NCBI GenBank assembly: GCA_007115705.1 | Contig: QXEO01002102.1 | Location: 1,754,509-1,818,508, forward strand | Origin: Dactylis glomerata | Taxonomy: Eukaryota > Streptophyta > Magnoliopsida > Poales > Poaceae | Direction of reading: 5' to 3' | DNA length: 64,000 bases | Shown: one piece after another, positions 41,148 to 53,035 of the stretch | Layout of the letters: each line of letters begins with the position of its first letter | How positions within the stretch are numbered: position 1 is the stretch's first letter | Made by a program: the position numbers and the translations under genes | The notes under the pieces: generated by a model | The model's database searches: none | The model's input: only the letters and a program-made list of their open reading frames with translations | Told to the model about the DNA's origin: nothing

Positions 41148-43248
41148 TTAGTTGTACTCTCTGGATTCTTTTGTCTGAAACTTTTTGTAGTCTTCTTTTC
41201 CGTAGCTACGATATCCCGAGCTTTTACGGTCATTCCCTTGGTAGCTATTATCCTTGTACCCAGCGGCTACTTGGCTGTGAGAGCCATAGTTATCATAATT
41301 GCGGGATCTCCTCCTTTGGCCTCCATATCTGTTTCCTCTATCATCCTCTGGCGATCGTGTCTGTTTGTTGTTGCACACATCTTCTCCATCTGCAAATCTG
41401 TTTGCTATATCCATTAAATCTGATACTATTTTCGGCTTCATTCTGCCCATCTCTTCGACTAGGTCTCCTCGCCTTAACCCAACTATGAATGCATCTATTG
41501 CTCTTTCGTCTGAAACTTCGACTGCCGAATTTTTGATGATGCTCCATCTTTGGATATACGCCCTTAATGTCTCACCGCGTTGCTGCACGCAGGCTTTGAC
41601 TTCTTCTATGGATGTTGGCCGCTTGTATGTCGACTTAAAGTTACTCGTAAATTGTTTTGTGAGCTCCTCCCAGGTTCCAATTGTTTCTTTTCCTAATTTG
41701 CTCAACCGATAACCTTGCTGCGCTGGTGAGGTGTAATTGCAAACTTTGCATTGCTGTTTCCCTGGTTCCTCCCAGTAATTTTACTGCTTGTAGATAATCT
41801 GAGAGTCATGACTATGGCTCCTAAGATCCATCATATTTTTGCTAATCGTGGGGTAGTTTGAAACCTTTGGGTACTAGCGTGATGCGAACCCTATGGGTAA
41901 AGCATGGCGCCCCCATCTCCTTTTCGTCGTCTTCGTAGTCATATGCTTTTTTGGGAGTTCTGGATCGTCGGGTTCGTTTATGCTTTGGACTGTTGTGTCA
42001 CCTTGGTGATGGCGTTCTAGATCATCGACGTCCGCTTCTGTGCCGAGGACTGTTGTGACAGCGTGGTGATCTTGGTTTGTGAATTCCTTTGTTGCGGTAT
42101 GCCTCCTCCTCTTTTGCTGATAACTTGTTGCCTACCATCTTTAATTCCTGAAGTGCTGCCTGATGCATATGTTCCCTTGGATCTCCTGGACTTGGTCGCG
42201 TTGTGTGCAGGTATGCTTGAGCTGCCACCAGCGCTGCTTCGGGTGTCTTTGGTATAATGTTCCCTTTCTCGTCGACTGATAAGAAAGACGTGTCAAGGTT
42301 TTTGGAGAGACTTTGCCTATCTGAGTATTCGAGGTTCTCGTACCTTGATCCGTGCCGACGATGTCTTTTGCCATTTGTGTATGATGCGTCGCTACGTGCT
42401 CTGCGAGCAGCGTCGCTTGCTGCAATGGCTGACTCTTTTCTCTTCTGTATTTCAATTCTTTCTTTCGTTATTAGCTTTGACTGATGTCTTAGGGCGTAGT
42501 GGTACCCCAAAAACATATGTTTGCTAGCATTATTTGGTATTGGCGTGCAGTGCTCCACAGCTATTTTGATTGTCCTCCATTCATCGACTGATAGTCGAAA
42601 TTTTTCCCGGTTTGCCAGGGAGTCTGCAGTTTCTCCTTCTGCCAGGTGGTTTGCCCCCCTGTTTATGTTTGCTGGATTGAGCACTGGATTGTTGTTTTTG
42701 TCAAGCTCTTCTGAGTTGTCCTCTGTAATAGCGAGTACTTGGTACCGATTATCGAACTTACTATCGAAGCTTGAGAAGATTGAACTTTCATCCTCATGAA
42801 GCTCTAACCCTGTCTTCCAGGTGTCTGTTGATTTATCTGAAGTATCATCACGGCAGATCATCAGATCTTCGAGTTGTACCTCTAAGTCGAAGTTTTCCAT
42901 GGTTTCGTAGCCTTATGCGGATTTTCTTTCTTCTGTTTCTATTTCCGTGAAGCTGACCGGTGAATTTACTTTGCTGGAAGGGCCCTCTGATGATTCTTCC
43001 ATTGTTTCTGTCTTGGACTTGCTTGCCCACGGACTCGGTTTCGCCAGATCTCAAAGGCGAATTGAACCCAATGATCCGACGCGAAAGTTTAGACATCCGA
43101 ACGTCAGATCCATATCCTGATCCATGCTTCCAAATACTTGCGTGAAACTTAACTGGTGAGGTTGAAAATCGACGGTTCTGAAGGGTATCTGGATTTCGTC
43201 GACTTCTGGACTGCTATTGGCTAAAAGCGAAAAAACCGTCGAATTCAT
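41148..43248 (-). pseudogene. gag fragment of the Tat-type element
   Basis: The start ATG is at 43248. Frames include the charged N-terminal half (42900-42022) and the gag segment with NFKSTYKRPTSIEEVK and RAIDAFIVGLRRGDLVEEMGR (41705-41148). Several stops and shifts separate them. The N-terminal region differs from the outer element by an extra stretch at about 43100-43200, so this copy belongs to a related subfamily. The protease and everything downstream are missing. Confidence 0.8.
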
Positions 43249-43285
43249 GATTCCAACGCCCAGAGTCCCCACGGTCGGCGCAAAT

Positions 43286-43619
43286 TGACGAGGGTTAACT
43301 CGACAAATGTTCTAGATGAAGGACTTAGGATCGGGGAGATAGGACGTTGGATGAACTCGAAGGTAGAATCAGTCAAACAAGGTGTGTCCCGAAAGTAAAC
43401 GTGGGTGTAAACTTGGCTTGCTTTCAATCTGTCCCTCACCGTCCTCTCCTGGCCCCTATATATAGGTGGCCATGTCTCAAGGATCGGGAGGGATCCGATA
43501 CAGATTACAATATCGACATACGACATGAACTCATATTTCGACTGGCATTACAATTGGGCCTAGCTTAACGGGCCTCAGGGGTTCCCAACTGACAGGCTCT
43601 ACTATCAATACCCTTGTCA
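43286..43619 (-). repeat. 5' LTR of the Tat-type fragment
   Basis: It is 334 bp with the same ends and palindromic TATA core as the other Tat LTRs in the window, but visibly more diverged (for example GGTGTGTCCCGAAAGTAAAC). A PBS-like TTTGCGCCGACCGTGGGG lies next to it at 43267-43284 on the minus strand. Confidence 0.88.
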
Positions 43620-45965
43620 GTCTTACTCACTAAACTCATTTGCAGATTGAATAGTTTAATACAAGTGAACAAGTTTAAGTAGGCATAGGATTGGGTATGA
43701 ATGATTGACATTTGGGAATGTGGCTCAAAGGTTCATTGAACATTATGAAGTACGATCATGAGCTATGGTAGTAGAATTGAATCAACACCACAATAGCAAG
43801 AATAGAACTAATGATTAAGATATGTCTCACTTTACTCAAATAACTCAATTGATATTTGAATATATGTAACACAGACAAAATAGATTTATATAGATGTGAC
43901 ATTGGATCAAAGTGATCTCAAGATGATATTTGATGACTAGGTATGGCTATAGATTCACTATGGTACAAAAGAACAATGCTGGAAAAGAATAGAATTAATC
44001 TATGAAGGTAATTACTCAAATTCTCATGTTTGAATTTGAATAATTGATGAAGTGATTCAATAAAATATGAAAGTGCTACTAATGGATAGCTTGCAGTAAA
44101 ACAAAGTCACTGCAATTGGAATCAATCTAAAATAAGTTTTAGAATTCAAATTATGATCAAATTAGTGATTTGAATAGATTTGCATGCACAAAGTGTGTGC
44201 ACGTATCAACTTCGATTTTTCTTGATTCTATGATGTTCTACATGTTGAGAGGATTCCATAGACTACAAATTTATAATTTTTGGATGGACAGAATAAAAGA
44301 TATGAATTAAATAAGCTAACAAAAGAGTTTGATTCAATTTTGAAAATAGATTCAGTTTGAATACGGAAACCATGATTTATTATTGTACTAATGGATTCTA
44401 CATGTTCTAAGGATTCTAATGGTATATTATTTGTTATTTTTGGACTCATGGATCAAAAGATATGGATTTTACAAGATTGGACTTAATTCAGATTTGAAAT
44501 TCTATTTTAACTCGAGTTTGAATCAGAACATGCCACGTGGCGATCTGTGATTCGTGGGTACCGGTTCGTGCAGATAACGTATATGGGCCGTTCGATTTTA
44601 TGAGATCTGAACGTCCCAGATCAATCGATACCGATTCGGTTTAAGTGACTCTGTTTGGATCACTGGATCAAGATCCAACAGACAGGATTAAATGGAGGGG
44701 GAGAAGCTCACCTAGGGTTAGGGTCGCATCATCGCCGGCGAGGTCTGTGGCTCGGGGGTGGACTCCGGCGAGCTTCTGGCGACTCCTAGGAGATGGCGAG
44801 GCCACGACGGTGTGCAGGAGAACACGACAAACTTGTGGGCATGGTCGATTTCGTTGATCGCTTCCGATTGCGGCGAGAAGGAGTGGCTGGAGATGCGGGT
44901 GCGTCGGTGAGCTCCGGTCTTGCGACGAATCGCTCGATTCCCTGCGAGATTGGGCAAACCGTGAACACTAGCAGACGCGTCAGGTCGAGGGAGGAAGAAA
45001 GAGGTAGGGAGGAGGGCTCGGGGCACCACGGCTGGGTCGGAATCAGGGATGCCAGGCGGCGGCGTCTGCAGGTCCCCGATGAAAAATTTGTCGGACTAGA
45101 GAGGTTCTTTGCAAGGGAAAAGAAAAGGGGGCGAGGGAGGAGGGCCAGAGGCTTTTATAGGCGGAGGCTTTCTTGCGAAGGGGGTTAGGGTTGCGCGGGG
45201 TGAGGCGATGGACGGTCGAGGAGGTGTCGGGCTGGGGAGGGACTCCTGCCAGAGGTTGAGGATGACCCTGGCAAGTGGGTCCCACCTATCGGCGTAAGAA
45301 GGAGAAACAGCGTACCGTTTCGGTAACGCTCCTGGGTGGGCCGTGGGCCGGTTTTGGAGCTGGGCTAGAAGTGTCCCCCGCGGCCTTTTTCATTTTCTTT
45401 ATTTCTTTTTCCCTTTTCTTTTTCTGATTTCTGGTTTATCTAATATCTTTTGCATAAATGCATCAAAACAATTCAAACCACTTTCAGAAATTTTCTAAAA
45501 TTCGGCATTTTACTCTAAGTCAGTAATAAAACAAGTTTTTGAAGAAAAGGGGTATTTTCAACAAAACATTATGAACAAGGCAAGAAGAACTTGCTTGCAT
45601 ATTAAAACTAGCATTAGGGTTTGAAAAATAACTCTTTTGAAAATGGAAGAATGATATATGAAAAATAATAATTCGAAAATCACTCTTCATCTTAGTTTGA
45701 AAGATACACACCACAAATACTTTTGAAATTTCATTCCTTTGCAAGCAAGCTTGCATAGAAGTGTGTGCATGAAATAATATTTTTGGAAACTCTCTTTTCT
45801 TAAAGAGGCTCTTCAAGAAATAATAGAGAGTTTAAAATAGTTTTCAATTAAAGCTTTTAAATAAACTTAAAAGTTTTTAAATCCTTATGAATTTTCAATC
45901 AACATAAGGAAAATAAAAGCAAAAAAAATTTCCCCCAAAAATTGATAAAATCTTGGGATGTTACA
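43620..45965 (-). repeat. main part of the chromovirus-like 3' LTR
   Basis: On the minus strand it starts TGTAACATCCCAAG at 45965 and is preceded by GAGATTTCTTTTAAGGGTGG, the usual end of chromovirus pol and purine-rich tract. A TATA box CTATAAAAGC (45151-45160) is followed by a GC-rich transcribed segment (about 45140-44690) and a long AT-rich part. It is over 2.3 kb, large but in the range of Tekay/Del LTRs. Confidence 0.72.
45151..45160 (-). promoter_or_regulatory. TATA box of the chromovirus-like LTR
   Basis: CTATAAAAGC on the minus strand is followed by CTCTGGCCCTCCTCCCTCGC, a C/T-rich initiation context. It is the likely start of the genomic transcript. Confidence 0.65.
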
Positions 45966-47144
45966 GTCTACCACCCTTAAAAGAAATCTCGTCCCCGAGA
46001 TTGGAGAGGCTAGACAGAAAGTAGGTTTTGGGTTACCTAGGTGGCTACCACCCTTAAAAGAAACTTTTGTAGGTAGTCTAGGTTTTTAGGTTTAATCAGA
46101 TACACCTTGGTGTTGGCTTGGCACTGGGTCATCCTTTGACTTGGCACTAGGTCATCCTTTGAATTCATAGATAGTCTTCTTCTTCATTTCCCATAGGTGG
46201 GTGTCTATTCACAAATCCGGGCACCAACCTTCCTAAAGGTTGCTGGGTTCCCTTGCTCCCTTGTAGAGCTTCTATCCAACCAGGTAGTTGTTGAACTACT
46301 TTGGACACTGAGGTGTCACACTTCGGTTCAATCAGAAGATTTCTCAGCTTGGTCTTCATCTTTCTTAGGGGTTCTTCATCTTATGGTTACTTCCTTATGA
46401 TATCATTCTGCTCCAAATTTATGATACTATTCTATCCTATCCTATTTTAGTAACCTTCCATGATACCATTCTATCTCAGGGTTCCTTCCATTTTGTTCCC
46501 GTGGATACCATTCTGTTCTAGTATCCTTCCTGGTTGATGAACATCTTTCATTGCGAGTCTTCTTCCATAGAAAATTTGAGGTTCATCCTTACCGTTTTCC
46601 TATGTTTTGGCAACACTTGCTAGCTATAGGGATATAACATGCTATCATCCTGGGGTTAAGGCTTTTTGACGTCATCTCTCGTAGGTATGTCTCTCTAGAT
46701 CAACCATTCCTCATAACAAGAGTGAGTGATATGGGTTGCTGTCATGGGGAGCTAATCCATGTCGCACCCAATCATTACCTTATATTTGGTTTGGTGCATC
46801 TCGCATTCTAAATCTTGGTCAACCTTACTGGTTTTAAACAACAGTTTTTCTTGGATATGAAACCAATGTTCCAGATCCTATTTTTGAATATCGAAAACAA
46901 ATTCTATCGTACCTAGCTAGAGGTTTTGCAACAAAACTCATGGCAACACTTCTTAAGTTGTAGATCCTTTGGTTTTCCATTTCATAAGAAAATTATAATC
47001 CATTTCATTATGTTGAGCATTGCTCTTACGTAACCCTTCAACACTTATTACAAGTAGTAACTGAATACAATTTGTTTCCAAATTGGCCACATCTTGTTGT
47101 GTTTTCTTCCTGTGCTTGCGGCATGCTTTGTTTTTCCCAGTTTA
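45966..47144. other. non-coding interior between gag and 3' LTR
   Basis: No polymerase or integrase motif is seen on either strand. Short repeated phrases (CCATTCTATC, CCTTCC) occur at 46380-46540. This looks like filler in a non-autonomous element or a heavily decayed pol region. Confidence 0.5.
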
Positions 47145-48724
47145 CTAAGGTTCTCCAGTACTTTTCTCGGGGCATTTATCTACATAATGTCCCTTTTGTT
47201 TGCACTTGTAGCAAGTGATCGTACTGAGGTCCTTCTTCACACTACCTTGTGTTTTTGATTTGCTATTACTTTCTGGACATTGGTCTGCCAAATGTCCTAG
47301 TTCCTTGCAATTGTAGCATAAAATCTTGCTATAGTCCTGCTTCTTCTTCTTCTTTTTCTTCTTCTTCTTCTTCTTCTTCTTCTTCTTCTTCTTCTTCTTC
47401 TTGGGTCTTCTATCTTCAGGGGTCCTTTCCTATTGTTGGTATAATCCATCTTTGGCTCGTTGATTCATTCGTTGTATCATGGGTAAAGCTTGCATTCACT
47501 GGGTACATGGTTGATTCCATCACATAGGAAACATGTAACACGGGCCATGGGACATTCTCCAACTGGATGACTCGTATCGCAGTAAGGGCACTATTCACAA
47601 CATCCTTTAGATGTGTGTCCTATTTCTCCACAGATCTTGCAGGCTAGTAATGTTATTTCTGCTTCACCTCTTGGTTCCTTGCTACCAAGATTGTCTTGAG
47701 GTAAGTTGTCATTGGTACTAGCCAAAATCTGGGGCATCATTTGTATCAATCGAGAATGATCATCCAGTACTTGCTGCATCCCTGGGGGTAGCTCTTTACC
47801 ATCCCCATTGAACATGCACTGGGTCATTACTTGCATCATCTTAGCGTGTGCTTCTACCATTTGCTGCATCACTTTCTCCATCTGGGGGCTGTTGATCTGG
47901 TGTTGAGAACGCATCTGTTTGGGTCTAGGATAATATTAGGACTTAGCATAGATGAGAATTAGATAGAAGAGATCTAAAGAACATTCCTACCCAAACGCAA
48001 CAGATTGTGTGCGAGATGAATTCTCTTGATCTGCTATGCAGACAATATCTAACAAGCATTCATCTCATCAATCAAACCAGTTCTAAAATCACACGGAAGG
48101 TACGATCATCCGCAAGTTGGTATGACCATAAGCGTGTATTATACTTTGCCTCATTATTAAAATTCCTAAATAGAAGTCCAACTATAGCTTCTTGGTTCTC
48201 TTCTAGGTAGATCCATTGTTCTGGTCCAGCTGCTTCTGTAAATTGGCAATCTGTTCATCCTTGGTTGCGATGAGGTCTCCTTGAACACTAAGTTCAGATA
48301 CCAACTGTTCCATGTCACTTTGAAGTTGGTTTATGATTTCCTTCAATGAAGTAGCATCTTCCTTTTCTTCTTTGAGGTCCTTCTGGGTATTATGAAGTCT
48401 CCACTTGAGTCTTTCTCCAAGTTTCTTTATGGCTGACCAAGCAGCACATCTTGCGGAGTCAAGGAATGATGTATGCATCTCAGAATTGGTGAACATCCAA
48501 AGTTCCATCTTATTGTGGTGGTCTTCTTTATCCTTATATAGGTGGGGTTGTACCCACCAATATTCTTGACCTTCATCAATCACAGGAAATCCTTTATAAA
48601 TAGCTTCTCCTTGCATTCCCATACTAAACATGAGGTTCTTCAGTGCTTTGGGAAATTCAGTCTCACACTTCAGGGCCATGATCATCACTGGTCCTTTCTT
48701 AAGGGATTCGATGAGGTTGGTCAT
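47145..48724 (-). pseudogene. gag-like protein with five CCHC zinc knuckles and a poly-lysine tract
   Basis: The N-terminal piece (48724-48203) has EYWWVQPHLYKDKEDHH, ARCAAWSAIKKLGE and a long coiled coil. The second piece carries zinc knuckles CKICGEIGHTSKGC (about 47600-47641), CPYCDTSHPVGEC (47552-47590) and CFLCDGINHVPSEC (47490-47531). After a poly-lysine run (47341-47402) come CYNCKELGHLADQC (47278-47319) and CYKCKQKGHYVDKC (47171-47212). It ends at TAG 47145-47147. Knuckles bind RNA during packaging; one or two is usual for gag. A TAG between knuckles 1 and 2, a shift after knuckle 3 and gaps upstream of 47914 make it a pseudogene or a set of spliced or recoded parts. Confidence 0.7.
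47341..47402. repeat. (TTC)n microsatellite in gag
   Basis: About twenty TTC units with one interruption. On the coding (minus) strand it reads as AAG/GAA-type triplets giving lysine in the gag frame, between zinc knuckles 3 and 4. Length is likely to vary between copies. Confidence 0.9.
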
Positions 48725-48904
48725 CTAAAATAGAAAGAAGAGTGGGGTAAAACAATGAATGTGATAAGTCTTACAAGAAAAATTTAGACTGAAAGTAGAT
48801 AAATTTTGTTTAGAAAACTAAAAAGAAGATTTCTTTGTGGAGGTAAGAATTCCTAGGGCTTCCTAGTCTATTCCAAACCTAGGGTCTCGATCCTACAGGC
48901 AACA

Positions 48905-48920
48905 CTATGCTCTGATACCA
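48905..48920 (-). promoter_or_regulatory. primer binding site (initiator tRNA-Met type)
   Basis: TGGTATCAGAGCATAG on the minus strand matches the 3' end complement of plant initiator tRNA-Met, as used by chromoviruses and many Copia elements. It lies three bases after the LTR edge at 48924. Confidence 0.85.
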
Positions 48921-48923
48921 TTC

Positions 48924-49726
48924 TGTAGCGCCCTGCCTTTACCTAAAAGCAAAACTCCTGTGTATCTATGTCATTCCCTGGATCAGTAGATAGCACCATA
49001 ATACAAAATAAGTAATCATTGCAATAACATCAATATTATAACGTAAATCCAGTTACATAGGTCTTCAACCTTACGAGTACACAACATAAAGCATAGTAGC
49101 AATGAGCCTTCATCTTCATCAAGTGCCACAGGCAGACATGTTGGAATGTAAGCTCGAGATCCTACTCCTGGTTCCTTATTCGAATAAAAACCTGCACGTT
49201 TGAATATGCAGCCCCAGAGGGGTCAGTACAACAACGTACTGGCAAATGACACATATTTGTGGCATTTGTGAAAAGACTATACTACATGATATTTGGCTTA
49301 GTGGATCTCAAAGGGTAATTTGCATAAAGCAAGTTTTATCCTACAATCCTTGCAAAATCTTTTTATCAAAATTTTATTTATGAAGGGCTAAAATAACCCC
49401 CATACACTACATACTAGCTAGGCATGTAGTTTCTGGGCGAAACTCAACATAGTTGTGAAACAACAGAAACCATCACCCATCGGAATGCATGGCCCTGAGC
49501 TTCTCCTGTTAGTTGCTAGTCAAGTTTTAGAGCATTCAGAAAAGATGATGAGATTCTTCCGATCATTTTAACACCTTGCAAGGGTTGTGCACTTTCACCT
49601 TAAGACTCAATTTACGCCCATACACAAAATTAGACAAGATCTTTCAGAAAAAGCATTCAACCAAACGGATCTGACCGTGCCCACTATATTTTGCTACCAC
49701 CCTCTGTCAGTACCCATGGTTGAACC
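48924..49726 (-). repeat. 5' LTR of the chromovirus-like element, interrupted
   Basis: The U5-side 803 bp are present; the rest is displaced by the element that starts at 49727. The first 137 bp match 34635-34771. Beyond that it does not line up clearly with 43620 onward, so the two LTRs differ by deletions or are strongly diverged. Confidence 0.7.
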
Positions 49727-51242
49727 TGATACGTCCATTGTGCATCACTATTTTGTATCACAATTTACTGTTATTCATTGATATATTTCATATTTAGAGA
49801 TGATACTTATGTTATTTCCTCTGTTTTTACATGTTTGATGATCATTGGAGGATTTGCTACCGGAGTCAGGATTCTGCTGGAAAAAGGACCATCAAGACAC
49901 CATATTTTGAAGATCAGGAAAATTCCATAAAAAATACCAGAAAATTATATTTTTCCAGAAGACTGAGGTAGCCAGAAGGAGGAGGCGAGAGGGGCCACAG
50001 GGCAGCCTCACCACCAGGGGGCGTGGCCCAGCCCCTAGCCGCGCCGCCCTGTGGTGAGAGCCCCCTGGCCCACTTCTGCCATCATCCCTTCGCGTATTTC
50101 ATTGTCCCCAAAAATCTAGGTTAGGGGGGCTCAGAGATAGACACCGCCGCCTCTGCGGGGCGGAAAACACTAGAGAGAGAAAAGCTCTCCGGCAGGCATA
50201 AATCTGCCGGGGAAATACCTTCCCGGAGAGGGTAGATTGTCGCCATCATCATCATCATCGCGCTGGACTTCATCGGGATCATCATCATCATCATCTCCAT
50301 CACCAGCACATTCATCTCCACCATCACCTCGCCATCCCACTGTAACATCTTGAGTTGAATCTTGTTAAATTCTTAGGAGAAACTTTCCCGATGTTGATTA
50401 CTCTTGTGGTTGATGCTATTGAGTGGAACCGTTGAATTAAGGTTTATGCTCAGATTGTTATTTACTATTATTTCACCTCTGATCATGATCCATATGATGT
50501 CTTGTGAGTAGTTCGTTTAGTTCTTGAGGACATGGGAGAAGTCAAGTCGTTAGTAGTGGAATTATGTTGAGTAATATTTAATGGTTTGATATTTATTTGT
50601 TGTGGTGCCATTTCACTAGTGGTATCATGTGAACGTCGACTACATGATACTTCACCATTTATGGGCCTAGTGAGATGCATTGTGTATTTGGCTACCAATT
50701 GTGGGGTTGCTGGAGTGATAGAAACCTAAACCTCCGTTGGGAAACCATTGCACCAGGGAGCGTAGGATCTTAGAGTTTAAGGCTGTGGTTAGATTTATCT
50801 TAATTACTTTCTTGTATCTGCGGATGCTTGCAAGGGGTATAATCACAAGTGTGTATTTATCCTAGTAAGGGTAGTGCGCTAGCACAGGTTCACCCCCATA
50901 ACACTTATCAAACCAGTAAAGATTATTTAGCAGTATGAAGCGAAAGCACTTGACAGAAACTCCCGTGTGTCCTCGAGAACGTTTGGTCATCATAAGTTAC
51001 ACAAACCGCTTGTCCTTTTCTCTAGAAAGGATTGGGCCACTTGCAGCAATTATTATTATTGTCCTTTATTTACTCGTACTTTATTTACTTGCATTACCAA
51101 ATACCCCTGAAATCCAATTTGCTAGTATTTACAGTGAATCCTTGATCAAAACCACTTGTCAACACCTTCTGCTCCTCGTTGGGTTCGACACTCTTATTTA
51201 TCGAAAGTACTACGATACACCCCCTATACTTGTGGGTCATCA
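49727..51242 (+). repeat. 5' LTR of the Athila-type element
   Basis: It starts TGATACGTCCATTGTGCATC and ends GTGGGTCATCA; 1516 bp. ATC-rich triplet runs lie at 50243-50310. The matching LTR of another copy is at 1035-2553 on the minus strand. Confidence 0.82.
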
Positions 51243-51253
51243 AGACTATTTTC

Positions 51254-51270
51254 TGGCGCCGTTGCCGGGG
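51254..51270 (+). promoter_or_regulatory. primer binding site
   Basis: TGGCGCCGTTGCCGGGG, the typical Athila-clade site generally attributed to tRNA-Asp, lies 11 bases after the LTR. Confidence 0.82.
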
Positions 51271-51402
51271 AGTGAAGCGCTATTGAAGAGTGGATTTGGT
51301 AAAGGTAACCGTCGCTGTGAGTATTGTTTTTATTTTTGTCTTTTATTTTTATTTTATTTTGGAGTGAAGCGCTATTGAAGAGTGGATTTGGTAAAGGTAA
51401 CC
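51269..51402. repeat. 42-bp direct duplication next to the PBS
   Basis: GGAGTGAAGCGCTATTGAAG and its continuation through AAAGGTAACC occur at 51269-51310 and again at 51361-51402, with a T-rich 50-base spacer. The first copy overlaps the PBS end, so part of the leader is doubled. Confidence 0.9.
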
Positions 51403-51498
51403 AAGTTTTATCCTCCAAGTGAAATTCATAAAGATCGTAATTGAATATATAACTTTTGGCCTCATGATGGAGAGAGTATTGCCCAAGCGTGGGGGAGA

Positions 51499-52767
51499 TT
51501 GAAGTTTCTAATGCTCAAATGTCCCATTCATGAGCTCCCCAATAATATTGTTATTGATAATTTTTATGCGAGGCTTGCTCGTCATGATAAGGATTATTTG
51601 TATGCCTCCTATTTTGGATCATTTACTCATATGAAAGAAGATGCTAAGTGGAATCTCCTTGACCATATTCAAGAAAATGCTGAAGGATGGGAAAACGACA
51701 AAGGTAGGAAGTCAGGTATAAATTATGATTATGAATGCATTAAAACTTTTATGGGAACCGATGACTTTCATAGTGTTAGCACTGCTTATGGTCTTGATTC
51801 TCAAATACTTGCTAACTGTCTTAAGGCTTTTGCCTCTTATCTTGATGTTCCAAAGAAAGATTGGAACAAATATTATGCGCCTTATAAAGATTCTATTAGT
51901 CATATATCTGCTGCAGCTACTGAAGTTTGTACTGTTGATAGCATTGTGCCTGAACCTTATTTTGAGAAGACACCTTTCCCTACTAAGGTAAAAGAGTATT
52001 CTACTTTGGTAAGTGTGTCTAATAAAAGTACTAAGAAAGCTGTAGAACCTGATGAGCAAATTACTATTAAGTCTCCTGATGTAGGGGATGAATATATTCT
52101 CTTTTGTGAAGATGCTTCTAACATTATCTCAGATCCTAAAAGGCATAGGAAAACAAGTGTTCCTGTTATTTCTGTCAGGATTGGAGATCATTGCTATTAT
52201 GGTTTATGCAACATTGGTGCTAGTTCAAGCGCCATTCCTTTAGAGCTTTACAGAGAAATTATGCATGAGATTGGCCCTTGTCAACTTGAAGATATTGATG
52301 TGGTTGTTCAGCTTGCTAACAGAGAGACTGTTTGGCCTCTGGGTATTGTACGAGATGTGGAAGTTCTTTGCGGTAAGACCAAATATCCCACTGATTTCCT
52401 AGTACTTGGTACGGAAGCTAGTAAAAGTTGTCCTATTATTTTTGGTAGATCCTTTTTGAATACTTGTGGTGCTGTGATAGACTGTAAGAAGGAGAAAATT
52501 TTCACTAAGTTTAATGGAGAGTCTTATGAGTTTAATTTTTCTAAGTTTGCTAAGACTTCTTATGAAAATGACATGCCTAATGAAAATTTTCAAGTTGAAC
52601 AGCTTGCTTCTATTGCTCTTTCTCCTAATAATGCTTTGCAGCAATTCATGGAGGACCATGAAAGTGATGTATATAGGAAGGAAAGAGAAGAGATTGACGA
52701 TATTTTCTTTCATCAACCACCGTTGATCAAGCACAATTTACCTATGGAGGATCTTGGTACCACTTAA
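51499..52767 (+). pseudogene. gag C-terminal part and aspartic protease
   Basis: The frame reads gag-like sequence (IHELPNNIVIDNFYARLA, then AYLASYFGSF-like residues), a linker, and a protease with LCNIGASSSAIP and CPIIFGRSFLNTCGAVID. Asn replaces the catalytic Asp in the usual DxGAS motif (NIGAS), so the protease is probably inactive. The frame starts within gag; the N-terminal gag half is missing between the PBS and 51499. It ends at TAA 52765-52767, and pol sequence follows in another register. Confidence 0.8.
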
Positions 52768-52769
52768 CC

Positions 52770-53035
52770 ACCTAAGGAAGATCCTGTTTTTGAATTAAAA
52801 CCTTTACCTAATGATCTTAAATATGCTTATATAGATGATAAGAAAATATATACTGTTATTATCAGTTCTAAGCTTTCAGGAAAGGAAGAAGAAAGGTTAT
52901 TCAAAGTGTTGAGGAAACATCGAGGAGCTATGGGATATACTCTTGATGATTTAAAAGGTATTTCTCCCACTTTATGTCAGCATGCTATTAATATGGAGGA
53001 AGACGCAAAGCCAGTTGTCGAACATCAACGCCGCT
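52770..53035 (+). pseudogene. pol segment before the insertion
   Basis: The translation reads FELKPLPNDLKYAYIDD and RGAMGYTLDDLKGISPTLC, the conserved linker and start of Athila reverse transcriptase, up to EHQRR at the insertion. The next codons are found after the inserted element at 62426, where reverse transcriptase continues in phase. Confidence 0.85.

Larger units (their letters stand above)
41148..43619 (-). mobile_element. Tat-type element fragment (gag and 5' LTR)
   Basis: It has the same family characters as the outer element at 3228-21138: LTR TGACGAGGG...CCCTTGTCA (43286-43619) and gag starting MNSTVFSLLANS. It is cut at 41148 by the Athila insertion and deletion. GTCTT follows the LTR at 43620 and also follows CATAG in the intact LTR at 49061, which suggests GTCTT was the target site. 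Confidence 0.85.
34635..49726 (-). mobile_element. chromovirus-like (Tekay/Del-type) LTR element, gag only, with a 3' LTR full of insertions
   Basis: On the minus strand the 5' LTR (48924 upward) is followed by PBS TGGTATCAGAGCATAG at 48905-48920, gag (48724 to 47145), non-coding sequence, a purine-rich tract, and a 3' LTR starting TGTAACATCCC at 45965. The distal end of the 3' LTR is found at 34635-34771, matching 48924-49060 over 137 bp. Two truncated elements lie between the LTR parts. No reverse transcriptase or integrase is visible in the roughly 3-kb interior, so the element would be non-autonomous. The 5' LTR is itself cut at 49727 by another element. Confidence 0.75.

Noticed and set aside
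47249..47527. Plus-strand frame with a poly-serine run
   Set aside because: The run is the (TTC)n microsatellite read on the non-coding strand; the zinc knuckles lie on the minus strand.
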